Below, piece after piece: positions 56,550-64,000 of a DNA stretch of 64,000 nucleotides. The translations under genes were made by a program, and so were the position numbers. This DNA is from Heliopora coerulea (taxonomy: Eukaryota; Cnidaria; Anthozoa; Scleralcyonacea; Helioporidae), in the NCBI GenBank assembly GCA_030142905.1, contig JASJOG010000056.1, forward strand, positions 293,501 through 357,500, written 5' to 3'. The notes under the pieces are model-generated. The model searched no databases and had not been told where the DNA came from. It saw only the letters and a program-made list of their open reading frames with translations. The stretch's first letter is position 1. Each line of letters starts with the position of its first letter.

Positions 56550-57028
56550 ATCCAGAACGAAAATTATTTATTTCAATATTGTTTGTGTAGGAAAAGTTGG
56601 AGATCGAGAAGAATAGAATTGTGACTATCCTGAAAAATAACGGGTCGTCTGAAGGCCTGACTATCCTACAGTCAACAGAGGAATATGAAGCGCGACACAA
56701 GTGTGGAGTCGCGTGTTACAAACATATGGACAGTACGATGGCGGCGGTGGTGTCATGGCCTCGTCACTCTCTTCATAAATTATTTGTTTTTTACCTCTTC
56801 TACATTTTATTGAGAGGGCTAGTAATCAATGAGACATTGCTAGACACGAAAGTTAGTTCTAGCTCGCTTTTTATGGAGAAACTGCTTTTGCAAGCAAGAA
56901 TAACAGCTCCAATAATGTCAACACGTCGAGCAAAGTCCAAGCCAACGATATCTTTGTCATTGAAATTGGCAAAGACATGTCAGATTCAACAGCACTGCCT
57001 TTTGGCGACCCTTGTTCTTCTCTCTGGA

Positions 57029-57052
57029 GATATTCAACCAAATCCAAGATGG
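57029..57052 (+). other. 2A-like peptide remnant in the LINE
   Basis: The frame reads L-L-S-G-D-I-Q-P-N-P-R-W. Active 2A oligopeptides end D-x-E-x-N-P-G-P after a hydrophobic stretch such as L-L-L-S-G. Here D, N and P are conserved and the hydrophobic leader is present, but E is Q and G-P is R-W. 2A sequences are known at this position, just before the endonuclease, in some CR1/L2-type LINEs of marine invertebrates. This copy should not cause ribosomal skipping. Confidence 0.6.
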
Positions 57053-57955
57053 TCGCATGCTGCTCTGAACAAATCTGGCCTGAAAATAGCACACTTGAAT
57101 GTTCTTAGCCTCTCTAAACACCGGGATGAGTTTCAAATTTTGATGCAAGAAAACCCGTTTGATGTGATGTGCCTAACTGAAACTTGGTTAAAACCCAATA
57201 TGAGCGATGCTGAATTTCATTTAGATGGTTATAGCCTGATACGGAATGGTAGAACGGATAAAGGAGCTGGTGGAACGGCAATTTATTATAACTCAAAGTT
57301 AAAGGCCCGTCAAAGGACTGATATCAACAGTGGATTGGACATTGAGTCGATTTGGTTGGAAATAACATTCCTCAACCCGCAGTAAATTGTTGATTTGTTA
57401 TACAGATTTCTTCATACAGTATTTTCAAGCCATGTCTAGAGACTATATTGGAGAGAGTATCAAGTGTGGAGATTGAAGCAATGTTTTGGGGGGATTTTAA
57501 TCAAGATTTACTTTCTAGGCGCTTGTCCACAGATGCACGGGACCTCAAAAAACTATTTAGCTCTTTCCAGTTTACACAAGATCCAACTCGAATTACTGCA
57601 ATCTCGCGAACACTCATTGATCACATTTATACATCTGATACGGACAAAATTATAGCTTCTGGAGTCTCTCAATGTTCAATAAGCGATCATTCTTTCATTT
57701 TCTTAACACGACGCTCAAAGAAAATACGTAGTCCTGCTAAAGTTATTTATTATCGAAATTTTAAAATTTAAACAATGGAAAACGTTCAAGTTGATTTGCA
57801 AGCCGCCTCATGGGATTTGGTTGATACCTCTCCCAATGTGGACGAAGCTTGGAATGCTTTTATAATAACACTTGAAAATGTAATTGACCGTCATGTGCCT
57901 CTCTGCACTAAAAGAATGCGGGCTCCCACTCTACCGTGGTTAACGAGCGATACTA

Positions 57956-58260
57956 CAGGGTATCCCAAAAAAACGAAAACTATTGAAATCACTTATTGTT
58001 AAAATTTGAATGCCCTACGAAAAAGCTGAACGTAATGATGCGTAAAATATTGACAAGGTGCATGTATTAAAATTTAGGTAAGAAAATCGCCTTGTAAAGT
58101 GCGCGATTTTTTGCCCGTGGGAATTTAAAGCAAATTATAAAATTACTTATATCAATCATTTATGCAGTCGTGGGGACCAACAGAGCGCTAAGGCATTCAA
58201 ATTCTAACAATTACATTGTTATTGGTGATTTCAATAGTTTTCGTTTTTTGGGACACCCTG
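57956..58260. mobile_element. 305-bp mariner-type MITE inside the LINE
   Basis: Inverted ends CAGGGTATCCC and, on the opposite strand, CAGGGTGTCCC continue as AAAAAACGAAAACTATTGAA on both sides, flanked by a TA duplication (57954-57955, 58261-58262). Its removal, leaving one TA, places the LINE blocks on either side in one continuous frame, so the insertion is younger than the LINE copy. Confidence 0.9.
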
Positions 58261-60365
58261 TAGAGCACTAATGTGTAAACGTGATTACCATCATAAAAGG
58301 GCACAGAAAACTAAATCTGCAGAAGAGTGGCTAAAATACAAAGAGCTTCGTAATAAAACTACACAACTTATTAGAAATTCAAAGCGTAATTTTTACTCCA
58401 ATGTAATTGAGAAAAACAAAAAAGATTCTTCTAAGCTGTGGAAAACTCTTAACACCGTCACTGCTACTACAACCAAAACCTCAAATATAGAGTTACTTGA
58501 AACCGATATTGGTGTCGTTCACAATTCTCGTGAAATCTCACAGAGCTTTGCCAAGTATTTTTCATCAGCAGTTATAACACTGAGACAAAAATTGTTCTCT
58601 GTGTTACCGACATCAAAACTCTAGTCTACAAGTCGCCTTGCTAATAACATCTTTGAGCTTTCGGAAATCAGTGAAACCTTTATATCTAAAGAACTAAAGA
58701 CACTGAAAACATAAATCTACTGGCTTAATCAATGTACCTTCTCGACTTCTAAAGGACGGAGCTGATGTGGTTGCCATACCTTTTGCGGTTTTAATGAATA
58801 GATCAGTGGATGAGGGATCTATTTCTTCTAGATGGAAACATGCCATCGTTACACCAGTACACAAATCAGGTCCGAAATCTGTCGCCTCAAACTATAGGCC
58901 GATCTCGGTCCTACCAGTTTTTGCAAAAATCCAGGAAAAGGCTGTTCATAAAATGGTATATGACTTTCTACAGAAAGACAACATTCTGTCTGTTTGTCAG
59001 TCAGGTTTCCGTCCACTTCATTCAACTACTACCAGCGTAATCGACATCACGAACACGATACTTCAAAATGTCGGCAAGGGAAAACTCACGGGACTGGTAT
59101 TTTTGGACCTAACCAAAGCCTTTGACACCCTCAATCATGAGTTACTATTAAAGAAATTAATTGGTTTTGGGTTAACTAACTCTACTATTAACTGGTTCAT
59201 AGCGTACTTAACAGGGAGGACTCAAAGTATTTAATCAATGGTGCCTTGTCTGACCCAGAGCCCATATTATATGGTGTGCCCCAGGGTTCCGTCTTGGGCC
59301 CTCTCCTGTTTATTATGTATATAAATGATTTCCCGATGGTAGTGAAATACTGTAAAGTACATCTCTACGCTGACGCTCTTCTATATTTTGATAGTAATTT
59401 CGTTCAAGATATTGAAATCTCTTTATCTAAAGATCTCAAGAACATTGTAGGATGGCTCAACCAAAACTACCTACGAAAGTTATGTTAATAGGCACGTAGC
59501 AGAAATTAAACTCAGTGCAAACATTTACAGTTAGCCTAAATGACACGACATTTGAGCGTGTATACAAATTTAAGTATTTGGGAGTTACATTAGATCCCAA
59601 CTTGTCGTGGTATGATCATATCGATGTAATTGGAAACAAAATATTATCACTGCTTGGAATGCTTCGTAAAGCCCGTACAGTTCTACCTCGAGATGCCTGC
59701 ATAACGTTATTCAATGCAATGGTTTTACCGTTGTTTGATTATTGTTGTGGTATGTGGGATGCCTGTGGGCAGGGAAATAAGAATTTCCTTGACCGCTTGT
59801 ATAAGAGGGCTGCAGGGATAATTGAAAGCCGGAAGATCAGCACAGATGAGTTATGGTGTATACTTAGGTGGCCATCACTGCAGTCTCGAAGAGGCTACCG
59901 TAAGTGTTTACAAGTGTATAAATGCATCAACGGACTTGCACCAGCATATCTTCTAGAAGACTTTGAAAAGTTTGAAAAATATCATTGCTATGACACCTGC
60001 AATAAAGATCTCCGCCTGCCACTTGCTAGAACCACTAAATTTCAAGCTGCTTTTAAATTAAATGCTGCTAAGACCTGGAACACTTTACCGGCTAATATTT
60101 GTTGTATTCAGTCGTTTTCTAGCTTCAAACTACATGTAAAACGTCATTTTAATTCTTATTGTTAATTTTTTTAATTGCACCAATTGCATATGTATATATT
60201 CTTATTTAGCACTTTCTAAACTTGGTTTTATTTTTACAATCTTTGATTAATTATAAGGTATATAGATGTTATTGTATATCTTTGTTAACAGACCTCCATT
60301 TAAACCAGCACTGCTGAACTGGATTCTTTGTATAAACAAGTGTATAAAAAAATAAATAAAAAGAA

Positions 60366-60684
60366 GCTTGTTTCTCTCGAAGCGTTTTTAAAATACGCCT
60401 GCAGGGCGCCAGAGATGCCCAACGCCAGAGATGTTTACATCTCTGATGGAAAACTCTGCTTATTGACGTGTTCTACAGAAACATGTTCTGGGATGGAAAA
60501 CCGCTAGGCGAAAGTGCATCTTCGGCTTTACACTTGGTATCAAGCGGCGGACCGGTATCCCGAAGGTGCGAGTTCAAATCCCGCTCGAGTCAACATTTTT
60601 CAGTTGACTTCAGCAGTGTAGGTTAATTGTGAACTTATCATTTCATAATACCCTGAGGATGATTCTGAAATAGAATTGAAACAC
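60366..60684. other. Spacer with a tRNA-like 3' half
   Basis: Positions about 60545-60597 resemble the 3' half of a tRNA: GGTGCGAGTTCAAATCCCGC, a B-box/T-arm, followed by CTCGAGTCA. No matching 5' half is evident. No long terminal repeat or primer-binding site for the following Gypsy element was recognised. Confidence 0.45.
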
Positions 60685-61078
60685 TGCACATCCATCCTCA
60701 TTGGTTCGGAAAAGTCGCGGGAATTGCTTTTGGAGAAGCTCGACCAGTTTTACAGTGATTTTGGTGCCGCAACAGGCGACGAATTATTGACCGAAGCGTA
60801 CCAGCTGAAGTAAGGAGAAAACAAGGAGGTCGCGGCCTTTGCGTCAAGATTGGATAACCGCGTACGTTGGGCAAAACGACGAGGAACAGATCTTCTTCCT
60901 GATGACGAAACAGTCGAAAGGCAACTGCGAATGTTGTTCTGGGGAGGGATAAAAGCATCGATTAAAGACAAAGCTCACCACAAAAAGGACAACTGCAAAA
61001 CGTTCGCGGAGTTAATAACAGCTGCGAGGTATGGAGAAAAGGAACTGGGTTCGACTCAACCCTCAAGGAAAATAGCGT
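60685..61078 (+). pseudogene. Ty3/Gypsy gag, interrupted
   Basis: Capsid-like Gag is open as E-K-L-D-Q-F-Y-S-D-F-G, then a TAA at 60811-60813, then G-E-N-K-E-V-A-A-F-A-S-R-L-D-N-R-V and L-P-D-D-E-T-V-E-R-Q-L-R-M-L-F-W-G-G to a stop at 61078. Gag forms the retrotransposon particle. The first stop replaces what is normally a polar residue before G-E-N, consistent with a point mutation. A nucleocapsid zinc knuckle lies downstream in another block. Confidence 0.8.
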
Positions 61079-61290
61079 GATCAAACCAAGCCGTTTGCCA
61101 TGAATCTGGCCAGAAATCACCGCCTCAGCCGTCTCATGCCGAGACAAAACCAGCGTGGATAACCGAGGTTTGTAGTGCCATGGCGAGGGAAGTCAGAGAG
61201 GTTTTAAAGGACTAAATAAAGCCAGCAGACGTAAAGAACACGAGAAACGATCAAGAACGTCTGAGAGATTGGTCATCTGAATTACCAACA

Positions 61291-61332
61291 TGCTACCGCT
61301 GTGGACAAGTTGGTCATGTTCAGGTCGGGTGT
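61291..61332 (+). pseudogene. Gypsy nucleocapsid zinc knuckle
   Basis: A C-x2-C-x4-H-x4-C motif (C-Y-R-C-G-Q-V-G-H-V-Q-V-G-C) is complete. It is cut off from the gag frame by stops between 61078 and 61260. Confidence 0.82.
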
Positions 61333-61419
61333 CGAAACACTCCCTTCCGCGAAAAACAAGCCGGCGGGAAACGAACGAGGACTTCTGCCAAGGGGCAACC
61401 GGAGGTCCTAAGTACACGA

Positions 61420-62855
61420 ATGCATGCCCCTTGTACGGATCAATTAGCAAATGTTCTTAAGGAGCTGATCGGTGATGCAACCGAAGCTGTGGCATTCGTT
61501 AACGGATACGCCTGTCTTGCTTTGCTCGACACTGGTAGCCAGACTACGTCAAATGCCAAGTCTTTCTATGACAAACATTTATCTGACCAATCGATTCAGC
61601 CCGTTGAGGACATTGTGCGTGTTGTTGGAGCTGGTGAGATCGAAGTTCCATTTCTTGGCTATGTAACGATAGACGTGGGTTTTCCAAAAGACGAAATGGG
61701 AGCTGAAGGACCTTTGAAGACTCTAGCGCTAGTTGTTCCGAATAACAACTATAACCAAAGAGTGCCAGTCATCATTGGGACTAACCTGGTTAAGCAATGC
61801 ATGGACGAGTGTCAACGAGTTGCGGGACAAAGATTCATTGAAACTGCCAGTATTTCATCTAAATGGAAACGAGTTTACCAGTTTATCCAATCGCAAGAAC
61901 GATTTACCAACCGACACGCAGATGGTACTGTTTCCGAGGAAGGAGATGACCTCAGTAGTTTATTTGACTTGGACGACACACCAATGAATACAGAACAAAA
62001 GGAAAGAACATTTGCCTTGCTAAAGAAAATGTCACACGTGTTCGCGAGAGACCAAAACGACTTTGGCTGTGCTGAAGCGGTTGAACACGAGATACACTTG
62101 ACCGATAATGTCCCATCAAGGGAATTTTGCAGAAGAGTACCACCAGGGCAGTTGGAAGAGTTTAAAGAAGCAGTGGAGAAGATGCTATCGTCCGGAGTGA
62201 TCAGAGAATCAAAGAGTCCGTATGCGTCACTGGTGGTACTGGTGCGTAAGAAAGACGGTAACCTAAGAATTTGCGTCGATTTCCGAAAGATAAATTCCAA
62301 AACCATCAGGGATGCCTACCCTCTTCCACGAATCTCAGACACACTCGAAGCTCTCCAAGGCGCACGTTGGTTCTGCTCTCTAGATCTCCAGAGTGGTTAT
62401 CTCCAAGTTGGTATGGGGGGAAAGATAAACCTAAGACAGAGATGACAACCCCTTTCGGGTTGTTTGAGTTCAACCGCATGCCCTTCGGTCTGACCAATGC
62501 TTCCGCGACTTTCCAACGGTTAATGGAGAGATGCTTGACTGGTCCTATCCTCAAAATCTGTCTCGCCCATCTGGATGACGTTATAGTTTTTGCCAAGACC
62601 TTTGACGAAATGTTGGAGAGACTTGAAGCTGTCCTCAAGCGCTTTGAAGAACATGGCTTAAAGTTTAAGCCTTCTAAGGGCGAGTTATTCCAGACGAAGC
62701 TCACTTACCTGGGGCACGTTGTATCTGAGGATGGGGTCGAACCAGACTCTGAGAAGATTTCGGCATTCCTGAAATGGCTAGAAAATCCACCAAAAACTCG
62801 AAAGGAGCTGCAAACTTTCCTGGGTTTCGCCGGCTACTATCGGCACTTTGTTTAG
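61420..62855 (+). pseudogene. Gypsy pol: protease and reverse transcriptase
   Basis: The first frame (61420-62445) holds a retropepsin-like protease with L-L-D-T-G-S-Q-T-T, a spacer, then RT motifs S-P-Y-A-S-L-V-V-L-V-R-K-K-D-G, R-I-C-V-D-F-R-K-I-N and S-L-D-L-Q-S-G-Y (motif A). A small indel in or near a G run at about 62413-62421 shifts the frame. RT then continues with T-P-F-G-L-F-E-F-N-R-M-P-F-G-L and catalytic L-D-D-V-I-V-F (motif C), to G-F-A-G-Y-Y-R-H-F-V and a TAG at 62853-62855. Order and motifs are typical of Ty3/Gypsy (Metaviridae) pol. The copy is inactive. Confidence 0.9.
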
Positions 62856-63218
62856 GAGTTTGCCACGATTGCTGCGTCCTTAAGCCAGATGATTAGACAA
62901 CCCAAGGCTAACGAAACCCCTGGTAAAACCAAACCCCCACTATTTCAGTGGACTGAAGCTTGCCAAGGTGCGTTTAAATTGCTCATTACGAAACAATCAA
63001 CACCCCCTGTCTTGGAGTTTACTGATTTCAATCTGCCGTTCATTCTTCAGACCGACGCTTCAGGCGTAGGCCTCGGGGCCATCCTCTATCAAATGCAGAA
63101 TGGAAAACAACGCGTTCTGGCATATGGAAGCCGTTCCCGTAACCACTCCGAACGGCAATACTGTGCCTATCGTCGAGAGTTTCTCGCTTTAAAGTGGGCT
63201 GTCACCGAGAAGTTCTGA
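62856..63218 (+). pseudogene. Gypsy pol: RNase H region
   Basis: Continues the RT connection into RNase H with L-Q-T-D-A-S-G-V-G-L-G-A-I-L, the first catalytic aspartate region, and R-E-F-L-A-L-K-W-A-V. It ends at a TGA (63216-63218) where related elements continue with Y-L-Y-G-R-x-F; that text resumes directly after the stop. Confidence 0.85.
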
Positions 63219-64000
63219 TCGTACTTGTATGGTCGGACGTTCCATGTCATCACTGATAGTTACCCCGTTGACTTACCTGCTAACATCAGCAAAGCCTAGT
63301 CCAACCGACCACCGTTAGCTATCCAATTTGTCGACCTACGATTTCACAATCAAGTACCGGGCGGGAAAGTCTTGCGGAGATGCAGATGGTCTCTCCAGGA
63401 TGCCCCAGGAACCAGAAACGGATCAACTACAAAACGACCGGACATCTGATTCAGATTACCTCAAACCTTTTGTGGAGAGATACCCATCAGAAACAGACCC
63501 GGTCCATGTCTGTACCCTGAACGAGGTCGAGACCATCTACGTCTATCACATAACCAACAACTCTGATGTTAAAGGGGAGAATACTTGCCCTGTCGTGGAG
63601 ATATTAGGCTTTCAAGCAACCGCTCTCGAAGCAATCTCTGCCGAATCAAATGTATCCCATCCAGAAACTGGTTTAGGCATGGTGTCAGCAGTTGAATGGC
63701 GCCAGCTCCAAACTGAAGGTCCAGCAATTGGTCGAGTGATCGAGATTTTGGAAGGTCGAGATAACACCATGACTGACAAGGATCATGCAGTTAACCCTCT
63801 GTTAAAAGAGAAACATAGATTCGCGTTCCGAAACGAAATCCTTTTTCGACAACGAGTCATTGATGGCACAGAGATGTTCCAACTAGTATTGCCAAGTGAT
63901 TTGCGACTGCGTGTTCTCCGTGGTCTTTACGACGACATCGGACACTCGGGCAGAGATAAAACCATCGACCTGATCCGTCAACGCTTCTACTGGCCCGGTA
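63219..64000 (+). pseudogene. Gypsy pol: RNase H end and integrase start, truncated by window
   Basis: After the TGA, F-H-V-I-T-D-S marks the end of RNase H. From about 63680 the frame is open into an integrase zinc-binding (H2C2) region with R-V-L-R-G-L-Y-D-D-I-G-H-S-G-R-D-K-T and R-Q-R-F-Y-W-P-G at the window edge. The integrase core and 3' terminal repeat lie outside the window. Confidence 0.85.

Larger units (their letters stand above)
56550..60365 (+). mobile_element. CR1/L2-like LINE, decayed, with nested MITE
   Basis: Blocks in order: an N-terminal region with a 2A-like remnant, then APE endonuclease (I-A-H-L-N-V, L-T-E-T-W-L; frame 56597-57385); endonuclease C-terminal half with F-W-G-D-F-N-Q-D and I-S-D-H-S-F (57448-57771); linker (57775-57960); a MITE (57956-58260); pre-RT segment (58261-58624); RT with N-Y-R-P-I-S-V-L-P-V, L-D-L-T-K-A-F-D-T (58767-59234), G-V-P-Q-G-S-V-L-G-P-L-L-F (59246-59488); and a C-terminal region ending in TAA near 60165. 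The motif C site is damaged. The 3' end is an A-rich tail at about 60338-60362. Stops separate most blocks, so it cannot move. Confidence 0.87.

Noticed and set aside
1..64000. Prokaryotic operon, prophage or CRISPR array
   Set aside because: No operons, ribosome-binding patterns or spaced direct repeats; introns, LINEs, Penelope-like elements and microsatellites show eukaryotic nuclear DNA.

Overview
This is eukaryotic nuclear DNA: AT-rich, gene-poor, with GT-AG introns, many different transposons, simple repeats and tRNA-derived sequences, and no operons. The mix points to a cnidarian, most likely an anthozoan such as a stony coral. The clues are Penelope-like elements with GIY-YIG endonucleases, CR1/L2-like LINEs (one with a 2A-like remnant), Ty3/Gypsy, mariner, Tigger and hAT elements, a HIRAN-like fragment, and an NB-ARC/TPR immune-type gene. 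The assignment rests on family recall, not on a search.

Two host loci can be supported, both on the minus strand. (1) Positions 28,282-34,304 hold a large STAND (NB-ARC) gene. A 261-bp exon (34,044-34,304) encodes a HEPN-like domain with a canonical R-N-x-x-x-H motif. A single exon of about 4.1 kb (28,282-32,419) encodes coiled coil, NB-ARC, TPR, right-handed beta-helix, MYND finger and a C-terminal tail. The HEPN exon has an in-frame stop and the 5' edge of the large exon is frameshifted, yet the next 1,359 codons are open. (2) A small NTF2-like (SnoaL/DUF4440-type) gene can be assembled from exons at 55,301-55,441, 52,692-52,848 and 45,651-45,744; intron phases and fold order agree. Orphan paralogous exons lie at 4,439-4,579 (N-terminal type) and 10,114-10,206 (C-terminal type). 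Each sits in an old duplication of a ~2-kb or ~1.3-kb block, so remnants of a small tandem gene family are spread over the window.

Layout. 1-700: decayed Penelope-like element (PLE). 2.5-4.9 kb: duplicated block with the first NTF2-like exon. 7.7-8.7 kb: inverted-repeat element carrying a 63-bp copy of nearby DNA. 9.9-11.2 kb: second duplicated block. 12.2-13.8 kb: PLE split by a hAT-type MITE with an 8-bp target duplication. 14.3-15.7 kb: foldback element, TA repeats, a candidate hammerhead ribozyme and a PLE GIY-YIG domain. 18.0-20.2 kb: foldback element containing a complete mariner-like transposon and another MITE. 20.7-22.5 kb: two perfect hairpins and a large foldback. 28.2-34.3 kb: HEPN/NB-ARC locus. 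36.7-37.1 kb: internally deleted hAT. 37.5-43.3 kb: two head-to-head LINEs. 45-55.7 kb: NTF2-like gene whose introns hold a hAT MITE, a Tigger element and a HIRAN-like fragment. 55.9-60.4 kb: MITE, then a LINE interrupted by another MITE. 60.7-64 kb: decayed Ty3/Gypsy element running off the window.

Nothing suggests the mobile elements cooperate. They are independent insertions, several nested, giving a readable relative chronology. The only candidate biological system is the HEPN/NB-ARC/beta-helix/MYND locus, by architecture a putative intracellular sensor/effector.
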